A DNA stretch of 64,000 nt from Gamsiella multidivaricata. Lineage: Eukaryota > Mortierellomycota > Mortierellomycetes > Mortierellales > Mortierellaceae. Within the stretch, counting starts at the first letter, position 1. The number at the start of each line of letters is the position of its first letter. Both the position numbers and the translations under genes were made by a program. Where the stretch lies: the NCBI RefSeq assembly GCF_025024155.1, contig NW_026251735.1:354093-418092 (forward strand), in the 5' to 3' direction. Under the pieces are notes generated by a model. That model was given only the letters and a program-made list of their open reading frames with translations, did not search any database and was not told the DNA's origin. Positions 45,879 to 56,353 of this stretch are shown piece by piece.

Positions 45879-46710
45879 CTAAAACCATACCCAAGGACAC
45901 GTTAAAAAAAGACTCTTTATCAGCCCATCCGTATGTTGTCTTCTATTTATCCTAATGTCTCTCCTTTTGTCGCGTTCATATTCAACCACTTTAGTTTTGC
46001 CTTCAATGTACCGTCGCCGCTGAACACTCCCCAATGAAGAGCTAAGATCTGATTTTCTAGTAGGTTGGTTAGTCGACCTTGCAGCGAATGTCATTTTTGG
46101 TGTTGAATATTCAGTCGACGGCATGCGTATATGAGTTGTGTTTCAATAAAAATAAAAAATAAAAAAAGACGAGAGGAGTATGCTGGGAGTGTTGAGTGAT
46201 GGTAAGAAAGAAAAGAGGTAGTTTTGATGAGTAGGAACAGAGCAAAAAATACGAAAAGGCAGCGTGTCTTTATTGTGGTCGTAGCATAACGTTCAAGAGG
46301 ACCACAAAGAAAACATAGCGCAGGCAAGCGCGTCCAGCATTCCCTTTATTTCCATTAATATCATTGAAACGGCTAAACATTGAATATTTGCATGCCTTTG
46401 TCCGCTCAATGGGATAAAATGCATTTCCTGTGCTTCTGGGACCTCATCTAGGCTACAACTCGATTTTATGTTTTTTTTTATTAAACATGGCCTCCGAGAG
46501 GGCCTGTTTCCTGTGTATACTCTATAGTCCAACTGGCCCTATATCTTCTAGCATTGTTGTCCTACCATGTCCGACAACATCAACTGTAATCTCCCTGAGC
46601 GTCCTGAGGTCTTTCTCCTGCAATCTGTTCGGCAGTCTCCTCACCTGCATATCTGCCAAGACCATCTCTCCAATTGCAACCTATACATCTGGAAGATGAT
46701 CCTGGGGGGT
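45879..46710. other. Upstream of NUP54 part, no FG-repeat exon seen
   Basis: Mostly AT-rich sequence with short ORFs. On neither strand is there a run of FG-coding sequence or a recognisable gene. A weak protein-like + frame at 46567-46700 (CNLPERPEVFLLQSVRQS) has no family assignment. Confidence 0.5.
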
Positions 46711-47223
46711 TTTTTTTATAACAATTTGTCTTTCGAGTCGATTGACCCTGCGAATCTATCAGACCTAACTAGCAATGATCTACTACAGTCGTCCTTTCCA
46801 CCAAAGTAGAGCCGATCTACAGTCGCCAGTTGACAGGTCACATTCCCCGGGCCTGCCCCTAGGGCTTGCGCAACAATTGCCACACCTCATCAGTGTGTTA
46901 AAAGCTGAAAACACCTTGTTACAAGAAGGGTATCTTCCCCATCCCCTCCATAGTTGTCAACCGCCTCCTCCCTTGCAGGCAGTCCAGCAGCGTCCGACCC
47001 GTTGCGTCTGGTTCGAGTACGGGGTCAGGGCAGCTCCCTTTTGCATGGTCGGCTAGCAACGTACCACACGGACAGTGGTCAACGTCGCAAATGTATCCAT
47101 TGCCCTCACTCCAGTTTCCTCTAGGGCCCTTGTATGATGCGCGTTTCATCTTGGCTGTGACTCCCCACTCTCTTTCCCGAGCAATGGTCGCGTTGCAGCG
47201 TGGTTTCCAGATCAGCTCCGTAG
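46711..47223 (-). mobile_element. LINE-B copy 1, 5'-truncated non-LTR retrotransposon end
   Basis: The + strand shows a T-run (46711-46720, i.e. the poly-A tail of a minus-strand element), then ATAACAA and sequence homologous to the larger copy at 61172-61620. Its ORF tail (46919-47149) reads YKGPRGNWSEGNGYICDVD, CPCGTLLADHAKGSCPDPVL and ends TMEGMGKIPFL, as in copy 2. Relative to copy 2 it has about 60 extra bp at 46736-46805. Homology stops at 47223 (GCTCCGTAG), so only ~500 bp of the 3' end inserted. No clean target-site duplication found. Confidence 0.8.
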
Positions 47224-47273
47224 CCCTCGAGGGCGTCTTTCCTCTCCCCGACCGGGACAGTTCGATTTATGAA

Positions 47274-48132
47274 TTTTCTTTTTTTTTTTTTATTAACATA
47301 AATCCCCATGAGCACAAGACGCATGGTCCGCAAAGGCCTTGAAGCCATAGATGCCTTCCATGCACGGCAGAGCCGCATCCCCTACCAACTATGTTGGCTT
47401 GAGGCGTCAAATTCATAACCCATGTCGCATAGCTAGCCTAACCTAACTCCTGCGTGACCTGTTGCGCGATACACGTCTCCTAATCCAGATCCAATGTTAA
47501 TAAAGTTGTTTTTAAACCGAATAACCCCTCCATTATGTCCAACTTCCCTCGCCCCAAGCAATGCTGTAGCACCCTATAATCCGCGGTCCGTCTACCTTCC
47601 TGGATCTCCGCGGTCCGTCTACCTTCCTGGATCTCCGTTGCAAGTAACCGTCTCCCTTTCAAATCAGAGAAATCACCAACACTACGTTGGTGTCCCCGAT
47701 CACCGTTGCGTCCTCCGGCGCGTTTGCTCATGAAGGTGATTCCAACTGACTTTTCCCAGGCGACAGTGTCCTCGCATCGTTTGTTCCATATCTTGGTCCT
47801 GCCAAACTCTTCGATCCTGCTCACGAACTTTGTCACCATGATCGTCGCAATCCACTTGGTGGTGGTAAATAGCTGCTTCCAGGTCTCAATGAGTCCCGTT
47901 GGCACCAAACCTCGGTATAAGTCCTTGACCTCCCAATCTGCCTCACTCTCCGGCTCCTCTTCTTCCGCAACCCGATATGTCCCTCGCCTTTCCGCCGTCC
48001 CCTGAATCCACTGCATTGACTCCCAGATAGCCTTCGTTCCTGTTGTCGAGAAGTTGGGACAAGTCGCAGTGAAGGGCTTGTCCTTCCGTTCGGCCTCCTC
48101 TCTCTCCTGTTCCCATTTTCGCACTGCCTGTC
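47274..48132 (-). mobile_element. LINE-A copy 1, 5'-truncated, with 16-bp target-site duplication
   Basis: Bounded by direct copies of CAGTTCGATTTATGAA at 47258-47273 and 48133-48148. The poly-A tail appears as T-rich sequence at 47274-47291 next to the left copy. The element body has a 3' UTR (47292-47480) and the C-terminal ORF part (47480-48132), reading KPFTATCPNFSTTGTKAIWE, IETWKQLFTTTKWIATIMV and FMSKRAGGRNGDRGHQRS. It carries an in-frame 27-bp tandem duplication (47578-47631; EIQEGRRTA twice). The identical TSDs and near-identity to copy 3 indicate a recent insertion. Confidence 0.88.
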
Positions 48133-48245
48133 CAGTTCGATTTATGAAATTTAGCGAGGAATTAACGTATACAGCGCAAGGAAATAAGCAAAATTTGTTT
48201 AAGAAATATAAAGGATTAAGTTGATTACCTTCCATCGAAGAAAAT

Positions 48246-48317
48246 TCCTAGTTGGTCCAGTGGTCAGGATTTGTCGCTCTCACCGACAAGGCCCGGGTTC
48301 GATCCCCGGACTGGGAA
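48246..48317 (+). tRNA. tRNA-Glu (CTC)
   Basis: 72 nt. The acceptor stem TCCTAGT pairs with ACTGGGA (one T-G pair) with discriminator A. The D-arm is GGTCCAGTGGTCAGGATT. The anticodon stem TGTCG/CGACA encloses loop CTCTCAC, giving anticodon CTC. The T-arm CCGGG-TTCGATC-CCCGG is perfect, and the A and B boxes are intact. No intron. Lies 98 bp from the LINE-A copy 1 junction. Confidence 0.95.
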
Positions 48318-49021
48318 TATTTTGACCACTGCAGCTACTTTTTTGCGACTTCCTTGGCTGCAGTCTTATTTGACAATCCAGCGCTACTATTTGGCAAATA
48401 GTACTGGCAGAGTGATCACACACAATACAAGCTGTCTTCGTTGGACCGCTCCCATTTCCCCTAGCCCTTGAAATAAAATGGCTAACGCCAGATGCTGAGG
48501 CAACGTGTGACCCTTACTCGTTTGTCTATTGCGGGTCGGGCGCGATGAGGGTTACAGGCGGCACTAGGCCCGTCTTTCTGCATTCAAGTGCCGTTTGCTA
48601 TCTCGAAGTTTTCATGGAAGGCTATGCTTCTCTCCATAATTCTCACACAGGCGGTCGCCGAATGTCACGGGGAGCCCAACTACCCTCGTACGCCAAGCCG
48701 ATCCTATGCCGACGTATCGCACAATCTTGTCAACTGTGGCAAGAATTTTTTTTTTTGAGTTCTTAGAACCTGGTATAACCCAACCCCACGAATCCAGTCT
48801 GCAATAGGCCATTATCCTTATACCTTGTGCTCTTGCTTTCTCCCCTGAATCCTTTGTCTGCCCTTGACATTTACTTTAAGTAGGGCAATGATTTCGAATA
48901 TGCATGAAATTTATCTTTATTTATGAACTTCGTGTGTTGCGACCGAGACGCTTCTGAGTCTCAACATTGCTCCTGATACGCGTCTGCTTTGGTCTGCCCT
49001 TGGCCTTCATCTCAACAGGAT
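48318..49021. other. No recognisable gene
   Basis: Short ORFs only. TTTTGACC and other T-runs follow the tRNA and may serve as its Pol III terminator. Nothing else supported. Confidence 0.5.
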
Positions 49022-50908
49022 TCATAATTTTAAAAGTTCCTCCCTTTGATGATGGTTTTGGAAATTGTTTTTTTCACCATTTCGAACTGCTCCGGCTTTA
49101 AGTTGACTACATCCAAAGGCTCCCTCATCATCCTTGATATTTCCCCGTAGCGCCGTTTCCTCGATATCTCGCGTTCGTCGGGCTGCCTGGGTACTGCAAA
49201 GACTGGGAAGCCTCCGTGATGTCTCCCATGTAGGTGTCGACAGGTGTACTGGCATTATTAGACCTCCGGTATATTTTGACGATCCAAAACCGCTCAGAAC
49301 TGACATCAAGGTCGAGATCGTCCTGTATGAATTCCTTGTACCATCGCTTGAGAATTAATCTGATGTGACATTTGCTTTGAAATAGCGTCGGCACACCATG
49401 CCACAGTTTTGCAGCAGAAAGCATGTACAGAAGTTAACATCGAAAATACACTTAATGTTACGTTTACCAATAGTAGAACGTAAGACATCTAAGGAAGCTT
49501 TCAGGTGGTCTTCCTTTGCATTTTTTCAATCTGTAGACTATGAATTAGATTGACAATCAAAAGTGTGTAAACATACTTCCAATACAATCCAGATACACCT
49601 AATTCGTCGTTATCGCCAGCCTCGTCTCATTCCTAGCACTGTTTCCAGTGTGGAGAGCATGCATTAGGTTATCAGTATGGTGTCGCGTAATTGTTGCTCA
49701 TTCCTTCTTTTTTTTTTTTTTTTTTTTTGTCGCGGTCATTTTCAACCTGTAAGTATACTTACTTCTTCATCTTGTAGCTCGCCCGGAAGCTCGTCAGTCA
49801 TTTCAATCTCGGCCTTCTCTCTGCACGTGGGACGACGAAGATATATTTCATAATACGCGGATCGTATCATTCCAGCGGACATTTGGTTTCTGGCCGCTTC
49901 ACCGAGGAAACGACTGCTAAGCTCCTCAATTTCTGCAAACATATTCTTGGCGAAAGGCTCTGATAGGAGTCCGGCTTCAAGTCAGCTCTGTACTAGAGTA
50001 GCCTCGCGGTCGGGGTAGCATCAAACAGCTTCCTTTCGATGGTCAAGAAGAGATCATGCAGTGGTGTCTTGCGATTGATAGACCGCTTAATGACATTCTA
50101 GATGCTCTCAACTCTTTGAGCATACTGGATACCCACTATGAATCTCGTTCCAATCCGAAGCCAGGTCCAGTGCTGGCATCGTTCATAGATCCGTTCGAGG
50201 TAAGCATGGATCTTTGACTTATTTTCTCCAAATACTATGATCGTCTCCGACCAGCCTTATTCGAGCTCCTCCTCCGTCAAAGCGTTCCGTGTTGTCCACC
50301 AAGAAGAAATTAACGTTTACTATTCGCCGCCCAGTGCGCCGTGAAGGTTTCTGTTGAGATTCTGGTGTCTAAGGTTCCAAATACAGTTTATAAGAATTGT
50401 GTCCTCAATGACATTGTGACAGGCTATCTCTATTGCTAAGTCCTCATCTACCATGATAACATCAGGAGGGTATCCATCACTCGCCTCCAACGGCTGATGT
50501 AGAATCCACTCATAGTCGCCTGTTGTCTCTCTGCTAACCAAGGAACATCCGACCAAAACGACTTTTCCCATCGGTGTCCACAGCTTCAAAGGCGCTGAAA
50601 GGCATATTGAAACGGTTTGTTTTTGATGTGTTGTCGTTTAGCACAATGTCCCGATAACGGCGGTAGAGGATCCTTTTGGATGGACTCATCCAGAAAACCC
50701 GCCGAAGCCTTCCAGCATCATCGAGTTCAATCCGGACGAACCAATCTTTGTCCTCACGTTCCTTCGCAAGCAGCAAATTGAATAACTCTGCAGTCTCCAA
50801 TGCTCCTGATTCCGCCCTTTTCGCCTTCTGAATGGCATTGACTATCATTTTACAGTCAAACGACTTGTTCAGCCAATCGTTGTTGAATAGGAAGAGAACG
50901 CCATCCAA
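49022..50908 (-). pseudogene. Degraded Mutator-like (FAR1/MULE) transposase
   Basis: Minus-strand frames in order: 50534-50908 (RAESGALETAELFNLLLAKE, RLRRVFWMSPSKRILYRRY, DIVLNDNTSKTNRFNMPFSA) and 50320-50589 (DGKVVLVGCSLVSRETTGDY, EWILHQPLEASDGYPPDVIM, VDEDLAIEIACHNVIEDT, then CIWNLRHQNLNRNL). These match the MULE catalytic region: the D of the DTTYKTNRF-like motif, the second D of the TDQD-like motif, and the C...H region. Later frames 49742-49942 and 49128-49424 (AKLWHGVPTLFQSKCHIRLI, LKRWYKEFIQDDL) are the C-terminal part. Frame changes and stops split the ORF several times. Terminal inverted repeats and target duplications were not found. Confidence 0.7.
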
Positions 50909-51299
50909 ATTAAAGTCTCCTTTGGAATTGACATATTATTGGAAATAGAGGTGAGTGAGAAAGAGATGTGGGTGGACACACCACATCGATTGGGTATTTA
51001 TTTGCATAAAATTTAATAGTGAGCTAGAGATACATTTATTAAATTAAATGAAATATGCGACAGGAATAGCTAGCGATCTTTGCAAGGATCCCGGGTTCTA
51101 GCACCAAACAACGATGGTTAAACTCAGAGGCTGTGGATCGCATTTCATGATTGTGCTAACTGACGATGGTGGTTATGTGGCAGGAAGGCGATATACGTTG
51201 TGGAGGTCAGATAACGATATGACAATGGCGCCGAATGAGCTTCGAGGTTGATTTCCATGAATCTTTGCTTCTGCTTCTTCAATACCCTCAAATACTTCG

Positions 51300-51640
51300 C
51301 CAAATTCGGGTTTCCATGCTTCAGAGTCTGGATCTGGATGCCCATCCTTGTCTCCTTCAGACTCGGACCATGCTTCGGCGTCCAGGTTGGCATGCTCATC
51401 CGTGTCCCTTTTAGGCTTGGGTATCCATGCTTGGGCGTCTGAATCTGGATGCTCATCCTTGTCTCCTTCAGACTTGGGTGTCCATGCTTCGGTGTCCAGA
51501 TCGGCATACTGTTTTCATCCGTGTCCATTTCAGGTTTGGGGCTGCATATTCCGGCGTGCGAATCGAGATGTTCATCCTTGTCTGCTTCAGGCTTGGGCGT
51601 CCATGCTTCAGTGTTCGAGTCGGGATGCTCTTTCTGAACG
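51300..51640 (-). repeat. Coding minisatellite, ~60-bp units
   Basis: About five imperfect units that in one minus-strand frame read like AWTPKPEADKDEHPDSD. Units recur with the core TCCATGCTT...GTGTCC. Likely a hydrophilic linker of the Ulp1-like gene next to it. Confidence 0.75.
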
Positions 51641-51759
51641 TCATAGATTTGGTATTCAAGGTCGGCAGGCTGAAAAACAAGAGAAAATAGTAATTAATAT
51701 ACTCATGCACAGAGTTATACCAATCAGGGATATCAGTATCGTCAATATAAGAGAAATAT

Positions 51760-52611
51760 CTACCTTGAGCGGCCAGTCGCAAGTCTGATGAGTCTTGTAC
51801 GATGATAGGCAGTTCTCTCGTGCGTCCAAACTTCAATAGCTGGATTGACGGTTTTCTCGATCGTATTGGTTGCATTGACTCCACAAGATCCACTTCCTGG
51901 GGGCTGCGAAGGAACACAAAGTTTGCTGACATGGTTGTCCCAATACTCGATATCCACGCCGCTGCATTTCACATTGCAAGTACGGTATCGTCAGGGGCTG
52001 ACCAGGGAAGAAAATCCCCAAATGATATTCTCCGCTTGATGAAGTCGACCTCGAGTGCTTCCCAATGATTTGTCATATGAACGATGGTGAAGGCTTTCTC
52101 CACTTGTCCACTCATGAGTTGGTCCCTCTTCCATTCCCAACAGTCCTGTCCGCCATTCCTCCATAAGTGCAGCGCCATAGGTGGGATGAAAAGTTATTTG
52201 CCGCCTGCCCCATAATCCTTAGAAAAGAGCTCCATGGTGATCCTAATGATTCTGTTATCGGTGTACTCCTCGTTCACGAGGGTAAGGACGCTATTGATGG
52301 CCAGCGGTGTATCAGTTGTTGGCTTGAATGTCCATTTCATGATCCCAGGTATATGGTGAAGGATCTGCCGAAACTATGCCGTGAATTGGGGCTCAAACTT
52401 CGCGACCTTGTTTGTCCATTTCAGCAACGTTTCGATATCCTTGACAAATGATATCGTCTGAAATACACCGGGTAGGAAGTAATAGCTTGAGGTGTAAAAC
52501 AGCCGATGTCGAAAATCCTGCTTCCGCAAGGGACCCTGTTGTAGCTGTTGCGAACCGTGCGTATTTGTCCCTGAGGCCCTGGTCATGCATCCGTTCTGAG
52601 TGCTGCCTCAT
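51760..52611 (-). pseudogene. Ulp1-like (C48) cysteine protease relic
   Basis: Minus-strand frames give GLRDKYARFATATTGS at the N-terminus, then LAINSVLTLVNEEYTDNRI and the catalytic part: MTNHWEALEVDFIKRRISFG (His), DFLPWSAPDD (Asp region) and GSGSCGVNATNTIEK (Cys), ending VWTHERTAYHRTRLIRLATG. Order and spacing fit the SUMO-protease family fold. Stops and frame changes (e.g. near 52170-52200) show decay. Family knowledge: Ulp1-like genes are carried by Kaonashi-type MULEs and by KDZ transposons. The neighbouring MULE transposase in the same orientation suggests one composite element (inference). Confidence 0.6.
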
Positions 52612-53350
52612 AGCGAGGCGAGTGCGTAGTATTTATTTAGCTCAACCATTTGTATCTCTTGCTTCCGTACCGATTACCTTAAATAGACCCTCTATAACCA
52701 CCCTGGCTTCTACACCCTACTTCATGCAGACACACACGCACCTACACTCACAGACCCGAGCCGGAACGGATAGCGCCGTTACGAGTGAGGGGTCACGACA
52801 GTAGCGTTGTAGTGTAAAGGTTGTCCCTCTTATGGGGGTTGTTCTTGGTCTAATGGACTCAGACTGCACTCTAGACAGCGCTGTTTTTAAAAATTGTCTT
52901 AGCAGTCAAAACAGCAGGCAGTCTTAAACGCCAATTGTAACCACAGCAAGCTGGGCCATAGGTCCGTCTCACATAAAGCACCCACAGTTCCGCGATAAGC
53001 TAAGAACCAGAACGTGGACCAGTACATTTTGTAAAAATGCAGCGTGTGGAAACGTCCCGCAACACCTGCCATGTGCTATAGCAGCAATTTTTACAAACAT
53101 TTTAAAAAAATGCTGGGGGGTGGCATCTGCCAGGCGGCCTCCAAGATTCAAGCCCATTCGCCTGAATGTTGTCTATTTTATTGATATAGAAAAACGAGGG
53201 GGACTTGCTGCCTCACAGAGATCTAGGACCGCCGGGCGGACTGGTGTGATTTTTAAAAAATGTATTGTGCCCATGACTCTCTGGAATCCAGACTGTGCAT
53301 GCGTTCTTGGTCTGCCCTTCAGACCCGGGACGACCCCCTATGTTGACAAA
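52612..53350. other. No recognisable gene; small inverted repeat
   Basis: TTGTAAAAATGC (about 53030-53041) and its near-complement GCAATTTTTACAA (about 53084-53096) form a small inverted repeat, possibly a MITE-like remnant. No coding signal recognised. Confidence 0.4.
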
Positions 53351-53368
53351 TTGGAAAGCTAAATGCAT

Positions 53369-56335
53369 TTTTTTTTATTAACATAAATCCCCATGAGCAC
53401 AAGACGCATGGTCCGCAAAGGCCTTGAAGCCATAGATGCCTTCCATGCACGGCAGAGCCGCATCCCCTACCAACTATGTTGGCTTGAGGCGTCAGATTCA
53501 TAACCCATGTCGCATAGCTAGTCTAACCTAAACTCCTACGTGACCTGTTGCGCGATACACGTCTCCTAGTCAAGATCCAAAGTTAATAAGGTTGTTTTTA
53601 AGCCGAATAAACCCTCCATTGCGGTGTAGGGGGTCTACTAACGAGTTCTATAATTTCTACCATTAGTTCTATTTACAACAGGAGTTACCACGTGAATAGG
53701 ACTTCGGCAAGGGTGTGCTTCGGTCACTTACTCACTTACTGGTTCGTGGTGCAGGGTCCTCCTTTAGATCGGAATGTAAGAACACAAAGGTAAAATAGAC
53801 TAGACGTAAATGGAAAGGAATAAATATGGGGATCTGTTTAGCTAAATGGTGCGAGCTAGGACTATATTCCTTTGGGAATGACTGGGGTAGTTTCAAGGAG
53901 TTCGCATATTGTGATGTCCGATGAGGCGAGGAGTCGTGACAATGAAGTCCACCCCTCTAGAGTCGTTGTATGCCAATAGTCGCTGATCAGGCCTCCGTTG
54001 TACCTTTATAATGCCGTTTCACGAGGGTGGGCCGATGACGGATGCTCAATGAGACGATCGGTAATCGGGGAAGCGCTGCGGGGCAAGTACAATGTCTAAA
54101 TATGAGCGATTGACGGTGCAAAGGTGGCGAATGCTCAGGATCGGCATTCCCTGTTGATTGTATCTCGTTGCATGGGTTACTGACGGTGGTAGTCAGTACC
54201 TGTCGTTGATGCGGTGTTATCCGGACAATCTGGACGAATACAATATATGATACAAATGATTTAGGTGGAAAGAAGACTCTGGTTCAGGTACCAGACCGTT
54301 TATTCTTTTATTCTGGGGGCGGTGCTCCTCCCCGTGATCTAATATTAACTTTGCAAGAACAACCAACTGATTCTCATTTACTACACCACACTATTATGTC
54401 CAACTTCCCTCGCCCCAAATAATGCTGCAGCACCCTATAATCCGCGGTCCGTCTACTTTCCTGGATCTCCGTTGCAAGTAACCGTCTCCCTTTCAAATCA
54501 GAGAAATCACCAACACTACGTTGGTGTCCCCGATCACCGTTGCGTCCTCCGGCGCGTTTGCTCATGAAGGTGATTCCATCCGATTTTTCCCAGGCGACAG
54601 TGTTCTCGCATCGTTTGTTCCATATCTTGGTCCTGCCAAACTCTTCGATCCTGCTCACGAACTTTGTTACCATGATCGTCGCAATCCACTTGGTGGTGGT
54701 AAATAGCTGTTTCCAGGTCTCAATGAGTCTCGTTGGCACCAAACCTCGGTATAACTCCTTGACCTCCCAATCCGCATCACTTTCCTGTGCCTCTCCTTCC
54801 GCAGCGTGATATGTCCCTCGCCTTTCCGCCGTCCCCTGAATCCACTGCATTGACTCCCAGATAGCCTTCGTTCCTGTTGTCGAGAAGTTGGGACAAGTCG
54901 CAGTGAAGGGCTTGTCCTTCCGTTCGGCCTCCTCTCTCCTGTTCCCATTTTCGCGCTGCCTGTCTCCATGCGCGATATCCATTCGACTTCACCCCCTCCA
55001 CCGCGTCCCTCCACTCTTGCCGCTGGTCGCATAAGGCAGCTGAACAACGCCAAAGATGATCGTTCGTCTCTGGTTCACTTTCACACCTACGACATATATC
55101 CGTTTGGTGGGTATCTGGATGTCGTTTCTTCATCGCCTGCAATGTCGGCAAATCTCCATGCAGCTTCTTGATCCTGTGCAAACGTAAACGACAGTCTTCC
55201 TGGCTGGTGTATAAGCGCTTTGGCGGGTTATTATCGTGTAAGATCCGCAGCGTGGGCGCCCATGCTACCGACCGCCAATCCTTGATGTAGGTCCTCGTTC
55301 GATGCTGCAATGTCCACTGATAGTGGTGCCGTACCGCGGACTGCAGCTTCAGTATCCTTCTCAAGTCCAGGTCTGCACTGTGTGTTGCAAACTGTGCGTG
55401 GCATTTCAAATCATGGTGTTGCGTTGCGACTAGCCTCCGTAGTCCTGTATCGAACCCATGTGCTGCCTTGGCAACAGTGTCTGCAGCCTCGTTGCCACGG
55501 TGTCCAGCATGTCCTCGTATCCAATGCACAGATATACTTTGTCCTTGTTGCAAGAAGGCATAATGCACCATCGCCCACCACTGTGCATCTGCAGATCTCA
55601 AACGCTGCCTTGCTGTTGCTGAATCCCGCTGCTGCACCAACTCCTTGAAATTGTTGACGACTGTGAGATTGTCGATGTAGATGTCGACGTTCTCTTCCCT
55701 TGGGCTGATAAGAATTGTTGCCAAGAGCCCACACATCTCTGCAATTGTTAACGACGCGTATCCACCGACCCGTCCACTGAATGCCGTTGTGTAAGGACCA
55801 CCATCCACAGAAACGACAACTCCAAATGCTGCACCGACCTGCTCCGTGCCGTTGTGGATCACTGACCCATTCGAGCAGAAGTGAAGCCTTTGATGTGTTT
55901 GCAAACGTCTCCTAGCTGTCCGAATTTGCTGGATTGTTGGTACCTGGAGCGCCAATCCCAGTAAATCTCGCTCAATTTCATCTGATACTGCCGGCAATGG
56001 TTGGCGAACAGGTGTCGTCATATTGTCCACCGCCTTGTGCGCATCCTCATGCAAGTGGTCTATACACGCCTCTGCATCCACATTCATATATCTACGATAT
56101 GAATGGCGTCGTCTTCGTCGTTCTTCTCTGTGTCGAGCCCGCCTCTCGATGTCCCGCAGGCGTCGTTGCTCCTCCTGCTGTCGCTCCTCTTCCAGTTGCC
56201 GCTGTCGGTCACGCTCTTGCTGTTCTGCCTGCCGCCGCTCTTCTTCCAATTGTCGCTGTTGTTCACGCTTTTGCTGTTCTGCCTGCTGCATTTGTTGCCG
56301 AAGGTGTCTCTGTATTGCTTTCAGTTGTGCCCGCA
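53369..56335 (-). mobile_element. LINE-A copy 2, longest copy, with 18-bp diverged target-site duplication
   Basis: Flanked by TTGGAAAGCTAAATGCAT (53351-53368) and TTGGAAAGTTAGATGCAT (56336-56353), 16/18 identical, which fits a target-site duplication with later mutations. The T-run at the left end is the poly-A tail. The 3' UTR (53377-53620) is interrupted by a 772 bp insertion (53621-54392), then the ORF follows upward to 56335. No reverse-transcriptase domain is visible, so the copy is 5'-truncated or derived. It is older than copy 1, judging by TSD divergence, the insertion and the frame loss. Confidence 0.85.
53621..54392. mobile_element. 772-bp insertion inside LINE-A copy 2 (solo LTR or MITE-like)
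   Basis: Copies 1 and 3 of LINE-A read continuously ...CCCTCCATTATGTCC..., whereas copy 2 is split after CCCTCCATT and resumes at ATTATGTCC. The insert has short complementary ends GGTGTAG (53623-53629) and CTACACC (54381-54387). It can also be read as TGTAG...CTACA, like a solo LTR. Only a 3-bp ATT repeat flanks it. No ORF recognised. Confidence 0.7.
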
Positions 56336-56336
56336 T
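54374..56336 (-). pseudogene. LINE-A ORF: coiled coil, RNase H and CCHC-type zinc motif, frameshifted
   Basis: Frame 54777-56336 starts at an ATG whose A lies in the target-site duplication. It opens with an Arg/Gln/Glu coiled coil (QQLEEERRQAEQQERDRQR-like). The RNase H domain follows: CSNGSVIHNGTEQVGAAFGV, SLTIAEMCGLLATI, VDIYIDNLTVVNNFKELV, SVHWIRGHAGHRGNEAADTV. The first catalytic Asp of the usual DGS is Asn here. Then comes a C-x2-C-x8-H-x3-C motif (CRRCESEPETNDHLWRC). At about 54935 the frame breaks: a CT run is 2 bp shorter than in copy 1. The downstream frame 54374-54982 continues KPFTATCPNFST... Family: fungal non-LTR retrotransposons with C-terminal RNase H. Confidence 0.8.
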
Positions 56337-56353
56337 TGGAAAGTTAGATGCAT

